A stretch of DNA of 64,000 nt from Micromonospora radicis (GTDB taxonomy: Bacteria > Actinomycetota > Actinomycetes > Mycobacteriales > Micromonosporaceae), in assembly GCF_003583405.1 (NCBI RefSeq), contig NZ_QXEC01000002.1, positions 310,001-374,000 on the forward strand, in the 5' to 3' direction. Under the pieces are notes generated by a model. The model did not search any database. It saw nothing but the letters and a program-made list of their open reading frames with translations, and was not told where the DNA came from. This document shows, in pieces, positions 8,772 through 16,930 of this stretch (its first letter is position 1; every line of letters begins with the position of its first letter). The position numbers were made by a program, and so were the translations under genes.

Positions 8772-11700
8772 TCAGTCCGGGGTGGTGACGGGGACGGGGC
8801 CGGTGAAGGGGGAGGCGCCGACCACGTTGAACGAGCGGATCCGGTAGTGGTACGTGACACCCCGGGCCAGCCCGGTGTTGGTGAAGCCCCGGCCGGTGAC
8901 GGTGAAGGTGGCCGGTTCCCGGGTGAAGGCGGCGTCGAGGGCCCGTTCCACGGTGAACCCGGCGCCCTGACCGGCCGGGGTGCTGGCCGCCCAGCCCAAC
9001 ACCACGGTCGCGGTGTCCGGGCCGGGTGCGCTGGTGGCCACGCTGACCGAGGTCGGTACGCCGGGGGTCGGTGGGGTGGTCACCGTGGCCACCGTCGACC
9101 AGGGCGAGGCGGCACCCAGGTAGGTGGTGCGGACCCGGTAGTAGTACGTGGTGTCGGGGGCGACCGCCGGGTCGAGGTGGTGGTCGCCGACACCGATGGC
9201 GGTGGTGCCCGGCCCGCTGGTGAAGGTCGGGTTGGTGGCCCGCTGCACGTCGATGCCGGTGGCGAAGGAGCGGTTGGCCCAGCGCAGCGCGACCCGCAGC
9301 GGCGCGGCCGGCGGGATGGTCGCGGCCAGTCCGGTCGGTGCGGCGAGCTGCACCGCGGCGGGGACACTGTTCGACCAGGCGGAGCAGCTCGCCGCGTTCT
9401 CGGCGCGGATGCGGTAGTGGTACGTGACGCCCGGGGTGATCGTGGCGTCGGTGTACCGGGTCGCCGTGGCCGCCACGGTGATCTCGGTCAGCCCGCCGGT
9501 GAACGTGGGGTCGGTGGCGCGCTGCAACAGCTGGCTGGTGGCCGGGGGGTGGCTGCCGTTGCCGGTCCAGGTCAGGTTGATCGCCGGTAGGGCGGTCGCC
9601 GAACCGGGCGCGGGGGTGGCGTTCAGGCCGCTGGGTGCCCGGGGCGACACGCGCACCACCAGGGGCCGGCTCATGCCCTGGTCGCGGTCGCCGGCCGCGG
9701 CGCTCGACCAGCGGTACTCCCAGCCCTGGTTGACCAGCTGGTTGGTCACCGCCGCCGGCCGTCCGTCGAGCGGACTGACCGGGGTGGAGCCGATGCGTAC
9801 GCCGGCTGGTCGGGCCGGGTCGAGCAGCCGTACGCTGTCGCCGATCTTGAACGGGAGCGGCGGCGCCTCCGGTCGTAGCGCCAGGATCACGTCCTCGGCC
9901 GGGTCGACCCGGACGATCTGCTTCCAGCCGGACTCGCCCGGATGCGGCGCCCGGATCGTGCCGTCCCGGGCGACCCGCCCGACCACCTGGACGTCCAACC
10001 CTTCGAAGCGGATCGGGTGGCTCTGCCGTCCGGTGCCGCGTACCCGCCACAGTTGGGTGCCGTCGCCGGGCGCACCGACCGGCACGGCCGGGTCGCTGAC
10101 GTGCAGGACCTCGGTGGCCGGGTCGGTCGGCCCGAGCGCGAGCACGTCCTCGGCGCGCGGCCCGGCGTGCGGGTGCACCACCCCGAGTCGACCGGTGAGT
10201 CGGCCGTGTTCCGGCTCGAAGACCTGCCGTACCGCCTTCACGGTCAGCGGCAGGGTCACCGGCGCGGCGGCGCCGGCCGGGACGAACTCGACAGCCGTGG
10301 CGTGCACCGGGATCCGGGTCGGACCGGCGGTGACCGTGCCGAAGCAGGGGTCGTACGCGGGCTCGGGCACGATCGGCGGACGTTGACTGGTCGCGTACGC
10401 GCCGGGCAGGCGTTGGCGCAGCCGGTCCAGGTCGTACGGCTCGGCCGGGGTGCCGACCACCCGCAGCTGCATCAGGGTGCGGGTGTTCGGGCCGTACCCG
10501 GGCACGGCCGGCGGCGCGCCACCCCCGGCGGTCTGGTCCGGCGCGGCGCTGTGCAGGTCGTAGCGGGGGTCGAAGGCGGGGAACGGGGCGGGACAGTCGT
10601 TGTAGAGCAGCAGCGTGCTGCCCGGTGCGACGGTGGCGAAGTCCACCAGCACGTCGGCGCGTTCCCCGGGGGCCAGCAGCAGCGCGTGTCCGTCGATGGT
10701 GAGCACGGTCGGATCGCGGCGGTCGTACCGGAAGCCGACCGGCCGGTTGGGGACCACCACGGGGGCCGGCAACAGCCCGCACTCGTTGCCGATCCGGATC
10801 AGTTCGGGTCCGCGGGCGTCCGGGTCGGGCACGCCACCGGGCCGCCCGTCGGTGGGCCAGTCGGCCGGTCGGCCGGGTGCCGCGACGGCGTCGACCATCG
10901 GGACCTCACCGGCGTCGGCGTCGGACAGCCGACCCTGCGGCGTCCACATCGGTGCGTCGGAGCCGGCCCGGTACAGCTGCAGGTTCAGCCACCGGTCGGT
11001 GCAGGCGTTCAGGATCCGCCACCGGTACACCCGGGGTTCGACCTCCAGGTACGGGTAGGCGGCGCCGTTGACCAGCACGGTGTCGCCGTACACGGCGGGC
11101 ACGGCGCTGGGGTGCGGCACGCCGGGTACCTCCGGCGGCTCGTCCGGGTCGGCGTCCGGGTCGTGGCGCGGATTCGGTACCGCTGCCGCGGGTGAACCGT
11201 CGGCGGCGGCCACGGTACGCGACCACGGGCCGTAGTCCCACCGGCCGGTGGGGTTGCCGCCGTCCGGCCGGTACGGGTTCTGCCGGGGCTGGTAGACGTG
11301 CGGGTGCCAGAAGCTGCCCCGGGTGCCCCAGCGGTCCCGGTCCCAGGTGGGGTCCTGGGCGGCGAGCTGCGCGTCGTCCGGTACGAAGGTCTTGTCCTCG
11401 AAGACCAGGGGCAGCTGGTCGGCGGGGAGTACCGCGTCGGCGACCAGCCGCTCCTCCGCCTCGTCGCCGAGCAGGTAGAGCCCCACCTGTCCGGAGTAGA
11501 CGGTCAGCCGGGACAGCCCGAGCGTGTTGTCGTGGAACCAGAGCAGCCGGCCGCTCTGCTCGTTCGGGTAGTACAGCGTGGTGGCGCCCTGGCCGGGGTG
11601 CGCCATGTCCGGTACGTGGCTCAGCTCCACCCCGGTCGGGTAGGGCGTGATCTCACCGGCGGGCGTGATCCACTGGCCGGGGTTGCCGGCGCTGATCCAG

Positions 11701-12512
11701 CCGGTGGCCGCGCCGCTGAGGTGCAGCACCGCCCGGTTCTGCGGGTACGGTGCCGGGCCGCCGAGCGGGCCCGCACCGGCGCCGGGCACGGTCGCGTCCA
11801 CCGGCAGGAAGAGGTCGCCGGCCGGGCCGGTGGGCAGCTGGTTGATGAACTTGATCCGTACCGGCCGGCCCCGGCGGGCCAGCACGACCGGGCCGAGGTG
11901 CCAGGCGTGCGGCGGCGGGACGACCGTGTTGTGCCCGTCGCCGTCGGTGCCCAGGTTCAGCTGCCGGTAGCCGCGCAACCGGGTCGCCGGCAGGTCCCGG
12001 TGCAGCCGCTGGGTGTACTCCTGTAGGCCGATCTCGTAGTAGTCGCAGCCCGGATGGGTGATGGTGTCGGGTACCGCGACCGGCAGGTGGGCGCCGAGCG
12101 GCGTACGACCCAGGGCGCCGAGGCCGGGCAGCGGGTCGACGAACTTGCGGATCCCGGTGCCGGCCAGCACGGTCCCGCTGGCGTCGAGGACCGGCAGCGG
12201 GCTGTACGCGTGGTTGGGTACCGAGCCGAAGCAGCGGGGGGTCTCGGTCGGATCCAGGCTGGCCGGGGTGGCGGTGCCGGCGTGGCCGGTCGTGCTGATG
12301 CCGCCCCGGCGGCCGGCCGTGCCGATCCGGCCGGTGGTGGCGGTGCCGTCGCCGGGGGCGTTGCTGGCGGTGTCGTCGCCGGGGGTGCTGCTGGCGGTGT
12401 CCGGCGGGTCCGGGTCGGTTCGGGCGTCGGGGACGGCCGCGGGCACGCCCGGCTGGTCGGTGTGGGCGGCCCGGTCGAGCCAGGTCGACCGGAGTCTGCG
12501 GAACACGGCCAT
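8772..12512 (-). CDS. laccase/CotA-fold protein with ablated copper sites plus three fibronectin type III domains
   Basis: 1,246 residues from the ATG ending at 12512 (GGGAGAG site); the open frame continues to 12683 without support. Residues about 60-950 follow CotA-type multicopper oxidases segment by segment: DYYEIGLQEYTQRLHRDLP, LLWFHDNTLGLSRLTVYSG and LVNGAAYPYLEVEPR. The copper ligands are mostly gone. HLH is HLS (264-266), HDH is HDN (327-329), HPxHxH is HPIRFE (832-837), and the C-terminal HCHxxxH is SSAAAGD (936-942) although the surrounding W and GMSRP are kept. An oxidase function is therefore unlikely. Residues about 955-1246 are three FN3 domains (each with TYHYRIR or TYYYRVR). 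No signal peptide is visible despite the extracellular look. True role unknown. Confidence 0.85.
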   Translation of the reverse strand: MAVFRRLRSTWLDRAAHTDQPGVPAAVPDARTDPDPPDTASSTPGDDTASNAPGDGTATTGRIGTAGRRGGISTTGHAGTATPASLDPTETPRCFGSVPNHAYSPLPVLDASGTVLAGTGIRKFVDPLPGLGALGRTPLGAHLPVAVPDTITHPGCDYYEIGLQEYTQRLHRDLPATRLRGYRQLNLGTDGDGHNTVVPPPHAWHLGPVVLARRGRPVRIKFINQLPTGPAGDLFLPVDATVPGAGAGPLGGPAPYPQNRAVLHLSGAATGWISAGNPGQWITPAGEITPYPTGVELSHVPDMAHPGQGATTLYYPNEQSGRLLWFHDNTLGLSRLTVYSGQVGLYLLGDEAEERLVADAVLPADQLPLVFEDKTFVPDDAQLAAQDPTWDRDRWGTRGSFWHPHVYQPRQNPYRPDGGNPTGRWDYGPWSRTVAAADGSPAAAVPNPRHDPDADPDEPPEVPGVPHPSAVPAVYGDTVLVNGAAYPYLEVEPRVYRWRILNACTDRWLNLQLYRAGSDAPMWTPQGRLSDADAGEVPMVDAVAAPGRPADWPTDGRPGGVPDPDARGPELIRIGNECGLLPAPVVVPNRPVGFRYDRRDPTVLTIDGHALLLAPGERADVLVDFATVAPGSTLLLYNDCPAPFPAFDPRYDLHSAAPDQTAGGGAPPAVPGYGPNTRTLMQLRVVGTPAEPYDLDRLRQRLPGAYATSQRPPIVPEPAYDPCFGTVTAGPTRIPVHATAVEFVPAGAAAPVTLPLTVKAVRQVFEPEHGRLTGRLGVVHPHAGPRAEDVLALGPTDPATEVLHVSDPAVPVGAPGDGTQLWRVRGTGRQSHPIRFEGLDVQVVGRVARDGTIRAPHPGESGWKQIVRVDPAEDVILALRPEAPPLPFKIGDSVRLLDPARPAGVRIGSTPVSPLDGRPAAVTNQLVNQGWEYRWSSAAAGDRDQGMSRPLVVRVSPRAPSGLNATPAPGSATALPAINLTWTGNGSHPPATSQLLQRATDPTFTGGLTEITVAATATRYTDATITPGVTYHYRIRAENAASCSAWSNSVPAAVQLAAPTGLAATIPPAAPLRVALRWANRSFATGIDVQRATNPTFTSGPGTTAIGVGDHHLDPAVAPDTTYYYRVRTTYLGAASPWSTVATVTTPPTPGVPTSVSVATSAPGPDTATVVLGWAASTPAGQGAGFTVERALDAAFTREPATFTVTGRGFTNTGLARGVTYHYRIRSFNVVGASPFTGPVPVTTPD

Positions 12513-12779
12513 GGCTCTCCCGGTGATCGGGGCGTGCCGGCCACCACCCCGACGTGGTGGACCTCGGCGCACTGTGTTGACAATCCGTGAGCGCTCAACC
12601 GCAGCATGCGACGTGACGGGCCGGTTAAGGAAGTACCCAATCGTGTCAATCTGCTGCTCATTCGGCGTGTCGGCCCGCGCCACCCCGGTCGGACGCCACC
12701 CCGGCCGGCTGTCGCGTCGGGCGGGTGTCGTGCCGATCGGGTGTTGGCCCAGGTGGGCCGGGCCGTCCTGGTCGGACGG
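12513..12779 (-). promoter_or_regulatory. upstream region of the pseudo-oxidase gene, with TGAGCGCTCA palindrome
   Basis: 267 nt without a gene, between nei and the pseudo-oxidase gene. It holds a 10-bp perfect palindrome TGAGCGCTCA (12588-12597) and, on the minus strand at about 12645, a TTGACA that could be a -35 element. No convincing -10 follows at the ideal distance. The palindrome has the central GCGC typical of LacI-family operators, but the regulator is unknown. Confidence 0.4.
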
Positions 12780-13580
12780 TCAGGCCGGCCCGGCGGCGGG
12801 CTGGCAGCGCGGACACCAGTAGGTGACCCGCTCGCCGAGTTCCTCCCTACGGATGGCGGTGCCGCAGCGGCGGCAGGGCTGGGCGCGCCGCCCGTAGACG
12901 TAGCTGGTCTGCCCGCGGCGTAGCGAGCCGGTGGTGCTCTGGGCCCACCGGCCCCGGTTGGCGGCCAGCAGGTCGTGGGCCAGGGCGGCCAGGCCGGGCA
13001 GGTCGGGCACCTCCCGCACGCGCGTCCGGGGGTGGATCCCGCGCAGGAACAGCACCTCGCACTTGTAGATGTTGCCGACGCCGGCCAGGTTGCGCTGGTC
13101 GAGCAGGGCCTCCGCGATGGTCTCCTCGGGGTGTTCGGCCAGCCGGCGCGCGGCCTCGGCCGGATCCCAGTCCGGGCCGAGCAGGTCGGGGCCGAGGTGG
13201 CCGACGAGCCGGTCCTCCTCGGTGGTCGGTACCAGGGCCACGTCGTGCAGGTGGTAGCCGACGGCGGTCGCGGTCGGTGCGCGCAGCACCACCCGGATCA
13301 GGTGCGCCGGTCGGGCGCTCCACCGCTCCCCGGGGGCGTACGTCCGCCAGGTGCCGTCCATCCGTAGGTGCGAGTGCAGGGTCCAGCCGTCCGCGCCGGT
13401 CGGATCCGCCAGCCGGAGCAGCAGGTGTTTGCCGCGGCTGGCGCACTCGTCCACCCGCCATCCGGTGAGATCGGTGGTGGCCAGCCGGGGTACCCGGAAG
13501 TCGGTGCCGGTGAGCCGGGTGCCGGCCAGCGCGCGGGTCAGTACGCGGGCGGTGTTCCAGACGGTGTCACCCTCGGGCAT
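12780..13580 (-). CDS. nei: endonuclease VIII-type DNA glycosylase/AP lyase (Nei2)
   Basis: 266 residues from the ATG ending at 13580. A longer open frame to 14210 overlaps another gene and is rejected. MPEGDTV supplies the catalytic Pro2 and Glu3, and RGKHLLL places the conserved lysine at residue 51. The H2TH region with LLDQRNLAGVGNIYKCEVLF is typical. The C-terminal zinc finger uses Cys236, Cys239, Cys256 and Cys259 (CRRC...CPRC). The enzyme removes oxidised pyrimidines and cuts the strand by beta/delta elimination. It is a lone gene, divergent from the secreted protein at 13693. Confidence 0.94.
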   Translation of the reverse strand: MPEGDTVWNTARVLTRALAGTRLTGTDFRVPRLATTDLTGWRVDECASRGKHLLLRLADPTGADGWTLHSHLRMDGTWRTYAPGERWSARPAHLIRVVLRAPTATAVGYHLHDVALVPTTEEDRLVGHLGPDLLGPDWDPAEAARRLAEHPEETIAEALLDQRNLAGVGNIYKCEVLFLRGIHPRTRVREVPDLPGLAALAHDLLAANRGRWAQSTTGSLRRGQTSYVYGRRAQPCRRCGTAIRREELGERVTYWCPRCQPAAGPA

Positions 13581-13692
13581 CTCGCCATTCTCCCCCAGCC
13601 GAGCCCAATTCACGTGTATCGCTATCTGTACTGCCCTTCTAGTGGATCTATGCATATAGGCACTATCGGGGGAACTATCTGGAGGAATGCCC

Positions 13693-14889
13693 ATGAAGTT
13701 TCCCCGTATCCCTGTCCTCACGCTCGCCATGGCCGCGGTACTCACCGTGTCCCTGCAACCCGCACCCGCCTCGGCCGCCCGGGCCGACCGCTGGCACGCC
13801 GACCTCTCCGTCGTCGATGCCGACGACGTCAACGTCCGGCACACCCGGACCGGACTGCGGCTGGCCGACGCCCGGCCACCTGCCGCACCGGCTCCGCGCA
13901 GCGCCGTCGCCGAGGGCATGCTGGTGACCCCGACGCGGAACCTCAGCCGCCCGGCGACCCGGGTGCGGGCCGAGGTCGCCGCCGCCGCCAAGTCCGGCGC
14001 CACCGCCACCGTCCAGGTCCGTGGCTGGCGTACCAGTGGCTGGACCGAGTGGCGCGACGCCGTCCCGGCCGCCGTCTTCGACCAGCCGGTCCGCCAGGTG
14101 CAGGCCCGGGTGGTGCTCAGCGCCGGCGCGTCCGGCGCGACCGCCGAGGTGCGTACCGTCCGGCTGACCGCCGACCGGGTCGCCGTCACCGCCGCCACCC
14201 CTGGCCCCACCTACCGGGTGTACGCGACCCGGATCGGCCTGGTCGGCGAGACGACCGCCAACGGGCACACCGTGGCGCCCCGGGACCACTTCGTGGCCCT
14301 GCCGTCGCGCCGTGGCCTGTCCCCGCGCAACTCCGGTGACTACACCGTCCGGGTCTGCACCACCAGCGGCAGCCGCTGCGAGTACGCGCCGGTCTGGGAC
14401 GTCGGCCCGTGGAACACCCGCGACGACTACTGGAACCCCAGCGCGGTACGGGAGAACTGGAAGGACCTGCCGCAGGGCCGGCCGCAGGCGCAGGCCGCGT
14501 ACCAGTCCGGCTACAACGGCGGGCGGGACCAGTTCGGTCGGGTGGTGCTCAACCCGGCCGGCATCGACCTGGCCGACGGGACCTTCTGGGACGGGCTGCA
14601 GCTCACCACGAACTCGTGGGTCGACGTCGCGTACCTGTGGACCGGTAGCGGGCCCCGAGGGGTGGTCGGCGACGGACCGCTGAACATCCGATCCGGCCCG
14701 GGTACCTCGTACGCGACACGGGGCCTGGCCGCCCGGTACGCCAACGTGCCCGTCCAGTGTTACGTGACCGGGCAGACGGTGAGCGGTCCGTACCGCACCA
14801 CGAACCGGTGGAACCGGCTGGCCAGCGGGCAGTTCGTCAGCCACGCGTACATCTCGGCGGTCTGGGGTGGTTCGGTGTCGCCCTGCTGA
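13693..14889 (+). CDS. secreted protein with C-terminal bacterial SH3-like domain
   Basis: 398 residues from ATG 13693, which has GGAGG seven bases upstream; ATG 13687 lies too close to that site. A Sec signal peptide is clear (KFPRIPVLTLAMAAVLTVSL, with cleavage after PAPASA). A middle domain (about 165-300) has two cysteines and VALPSRRGL...DYTVRVC...APVWDVGPWN, resembling barrel-type secreted domains of actinobacteria. The last 70 residues (GPLNIRSGPGTSY...QFVSHAYISAVW) are an SH3b-type cell-wall-binding module. Likely a wall-associated protein; no catalytic site recognised. An AT-rich promoter stretch (13610-13680) with TATGCATA precedes it, which is unusual here. Confidence 0.82.
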   Translation: MKFPRIPVLTLAMAAVLTVSLQPAPASAARADRWHADLSVVDADDVNVRHTRTGLRLADARPPAAPAPRSAVAEGMLVTPTRNLSRPATRVRAEVAAAAKSGATATVQVRGWRTSGWTEWRDAVPAAVFDQPVRQVQARVVLSAGASGATAEVRTVRLTADRVAVTAATPGPTYRVYATRIGLVGETTANGHTVAPRDHFVALPSRRGLSPRNSGDYTVRVCTTSGSRCEYAPVWDVGPWNTRDDYWNPSAVRENWKDLPQGRPQAQAAYQSGYNGGRDQFGRVVLNPAGIDLADGTFWDGLQLTTNSWVDVAYLWTGSGPRGVVGDGPLNIRSGPGTSYATRGLAARYANVPVQCYVTGQTVSGPYRTTNRWNRLASGQFVSHAYISAVWGGSVSPC

Positions 14890-14902
14890 TTCGGTACGCC
14901 GA

Positions 14903-14934
14903 GCCGGGCCGGTGTCGGGTGACACCGGCCCGGC
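14903..14934. terminator. bidirectional hairpin terminator
   Basis: A perfect 14-bp stem (14903-14916 with 14921-14934; GCCGGGCCGGTGTC and its complement) with a GGGT loop, between the convergent genes ending at 14889 and 14942. Confidence 0.75.
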
Positions 14935-14941
14935 CGCGTCG

Positions 14942-15184
14942 TCAGGGCAGTTCCTCCGGCCGGGGAGCGCGCACCAGGTCCTGGTAGCGGGGGTGGCAGG
15001 CGCCGTAGACGGCGAAGTTGAGCCGGGCCATGGTCAGGCTCAGATCCCCGTTCACGCCACCGCGCACCACCTCGGCGTCGGCATCACCCTGGCCGTCGTC
15101 GGTCCAGAAGCAGACCGGACAGGTGCCACCGCCGGTCCGGGACGCGCAGCAGGGACAGGCGGCAGGCACCCAGCGATCTTCCAC
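14942..15184 (-). CDS. CPCC-family cysteine-rich small protein
   Basis: 80 residues, starting at the GTG ending at 15184 with GGAAGG upstream. CPCC (about residue 9), TCPVCFWTDDGQ and the following GGVNGDLSLTMARLNFAVYGAC are typical of the Cys_rich_CPCC family. The two CxxC pairs probably bind one zinc ion. Function in this family is unknown; members are often scattered accessory genes. The alternative longer frame runs into the SAM hydrolase gene and is rejected. It lies 49 nt downstream of that gene on the same strand, so the two may be cotranscribed. Confidence 0.8.
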   Translation of the reverse strand: MEDRWVPAACPCCASRTGGGTCPVCFWTDDGQGDADAEVVRGGVNGDLSLTMARLNFAVYGACHPRYQDLVRAPRPEELP

Positions 15185-15233
15185 CCCGACAGCCTTCCAC
15201 AGTGGACGTTTCGAGCGTGTGGCGCCGGACCGG

Positions 15234-16127
15234 TCAGGAGGCGGCGAGTCCGTCGACCCGCAGCAGCGTACCGGGGACGGCGGAGAGCAACTCGGCCGCC
15301 CGGCCACCATTGACCGAGAGGGCGACCCGGCCGGCCGAGTCGACGTGCGCGAGCAGGGCGCCGACCGGGACGTCTGCGAAGGTACGCCCGTGCACCGCCC
15401 GGTGTCCACCGGTCCGGTCGCCCGCCGGGCGGACCCGCAGTCGGGCCGGTAGCGCGGCCAGCAGATCGGCCGGGGCGGCCAACTGGACGTTGCCGAAGTG
15501 GTCCACCGTCAACACCTCGGCGACGAACCCGTGCGGCTCCGGACGCACCACCGGCTCCGGCAGCCGCACCAACGTCGACGGGTCGACCGCCGGGCCGGCC
15601 TCGGGCAGCGGCGCGCCCACCGCGAGTCGGGCCGCGACCGGCGCGAACACGTCCCGGCCGTGGAAGGTCGCCGAGACCCGGGGCGCCAGCCAACGGGGGT
15701 TGGTCAGCTCCACCGCCTGGTCCACCCCGCCCAGCGCGTCGGCGGCGTCGAGCAGCAGGCCGTTGTCCGGCCCGACCAGCAGCCCGCCCGCCGTGGCCAG
15801 GGCGATCCCCCGGCGGGCCGTACCGACGCCCGGGTCGACCACCGCCACGTGCACCCCGTACGGCAGGTACGGCGTGGTCTGCGCGAGCACCGTCGCGCCC
15901 CGGCGGACGTCTCCCGGTGGCACCAGGTGGGTCACGTCGATCACCCGCAGCCGCGGTGCGAGCCGGGCGATGGTGCCGTGGCAGGCCGCCACGAACCCGT
16001 CGGCCAGCCCGTAGTCGGTGGTCAACGAGACGACCTCGGCCGGTGCGGGGCTGCGCGTACTGCTCGTCACGACACCGGATGTTACGGCCGGTACCGGCCG
16101 CTGCCGACGGCCCGGGTGATCGTCCAT
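15234..16127 (-). CDS. SAM hydroxide adenosyltransferase / SAM hydrolase (DUF62 family)
   Basis: 297 residues. The core starts VVSLTTDYGLADGFV, with VVDPGVG, ARRG, GPDNGLLL, SATFHGRDVFAP and VDHFGNVQL. The Asp-Arg-His triad of water-activating DUF62 enzymes is present in VVDPGVG, ARRG and FHGRD. Such enzymes split SAM to adenosine and methionine. The family also contains fluorinase and the Salinispora chlorinase SalL. The retained triad argues for hydrolysis, not halogenation, and no salinosporamide-type genes are nearby. The N-terminal 26 residues before the core are unconserved, so the start could be further in (GTG codons in that stretch). Confidence 0.85.
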   Translation of the reverse strand: MDDHPGRRQRPVPAVTSGVVTSSTRSPAPAEVVSLTTDYGLADGFVAACHGTIARLAPRLRVIDVTHLVPPGDVRRGATVLAQTTPYLPYGVHVAVVDPGVGTARRGIALATAGGLLVGPDNGLLLDAADALGGVDQAVELTNPRWLAPRVSATFHGRDVFAPVAARLAVGAPLPEAGPAVDPSTLVRLPEPVVRPEPHGFVAEVLTVDHFGNVQLAAPADLLAALPARLRVRPAGDRTGGHRAVHGRTFADVPVGALLAHVDSAGRVALSVNGGRAAELLSAVPGTLLRVDGLAAS

Positions 16128-16202
16128 CGTGGCGGAAAAGCGACAGCGGCGCTGACCGACCGGCCACTGCCCGAGACCGGGCCGATTGGGCAGACTGCCA
16201 GG

Positions 16203-16820
16203 GTGACCAACCGGATCCTGTCGGCCGTCGTCCTGCTCACGGCTGCGGCCGCGCTCTCGGCCTGCGGCGGTGACCCGGACCGCCCGCCCGCCGCTGGACC
16301 GGCGGCGCCCCCGTCCGCCGGGCCCACCGGGCCGACCCCGGAACTACCGCCCGGCCCGCCGGAGAACACCACCGCGGCGCCGGCCGATCCGGCCACCGCG
16401 CCGACCGCCACCGCGCCCGTCGGTGGTGCCACCGCGCCGGCCGCGCCGAGCGCCGGCAGCAGCGCCCAGCGGTTGCCGCTGAGTGCACCGCCGGTGGAGT
16501 TGCCGCCCCGCCAGGCGGGGGCACCCAGCGCCCGGGACGTCGTCGCGGCCTTCCGCAAAGCCGGGTTGAAGGCCGGCAACTCCCGGGACCGCGCCGTCGA
16601 GTGTGGACCGGACGGGCTCGGGTTGGGCTGCTCGGAGCTGGTCGTGACCGACGGCGTCGCCGTGTACGTCTTCCCCGACGAGAGCAGCGCCGACGACATG
16701 GCGCAGCGGTGGACCGGTGCGTCGTACCGCAGCGGCACGGTGGTGCTCAACTACCTGGAGGCGCCCACGCCGAAGGCCGACCGCCCCCGCTACGAGAAGG
16801 TGCTGGCGGGCCTGCGCTGA
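16203..16820 (+). CDS. putative lipoprotein with Pro/Ala-rich linker and conserved C-terminal domain
   Basis: 205 residues from GTG 16203. The lipoprotein signal is clear: ILSAVVLLTAAAALSAC with lipidation at the LSAC cysteine. Residues about 22-115 are a low-complexity Pro/Ala/Thr linker that probably spans the cell wall. The C-terminal 90 residues (SARDVVAAFRKAGLKAG...GCSELVVTDGVAVYVFPDESSADDMA) form a compact domain seen in many actinobacterial lipoproteins of unknown function. It is divergent from the SAM hydrolase gene. Exported location is well supported; role unknown. Confidence 0.78.
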   Translation: MTNRILSAVVLLTAAAALSACGGDPDRPPAAGPAAPPSAGPTGPTPELPPGPPENTTAAPADPATAPTATAPVGGATAPAAPSAGSSAQRLPLSAPPVELPPRQAGAPSARDVVAAFRKAGLKAGNSRDRAVECGPDGLGLGCSELVVTDGVAVYVFPDESSADDMAQRWTGASYRSGTVVLNYLEAPTPKADRPRYEKVLAGLR

Positions 16821-16856
16821 GCCCGCCCGTCCCGATCGGGCCGCAGCCGCGCGGCT

Positions 16857-16930
16857 CTGGCACGGCGGTTGGGCGGCGGTTCAGGCGCGGCGGTTGGGCG
16901 GTTCTGGCGCGGCGGTTGGGCGGCGGTTCA
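16857..16930. repeat. short GC-rich tandem repeats overlapping the lhr stop codon
   Basis: Two 27-bp copies (16857-16883 and 16904-16930) differ at one base and flank a 20-bp partial copy (16884-16903). The shared core is CGGCGGTTGGGCGG. The last copy supplies the lhr stop codon (16928-16930). Confidence 0.75.

Noticed and set aside
8772..12512. Active laccase, bilirubin oxidase or spore-coat oxidase
   Set aside because: The HCHxxxH motif and most other copper ligands are substituted, so catalysis by the usual mechanism is not expected.
12513..12683. Longer N-terminus for the pseudo-oxidase (to 12683)
   Set aside because: The extra 57 residues have no ribosome binding site at their start, cover operator-like palindromes, and are not conserved in type; the ATG ending at 12512 has GGGAGAG.
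15234..16127. SalL-type chlorinase
   Set aside because: The water-activating Asp-Arg-His triad is present and no salinosporamide genes are nearby; hydrolase is the better call.
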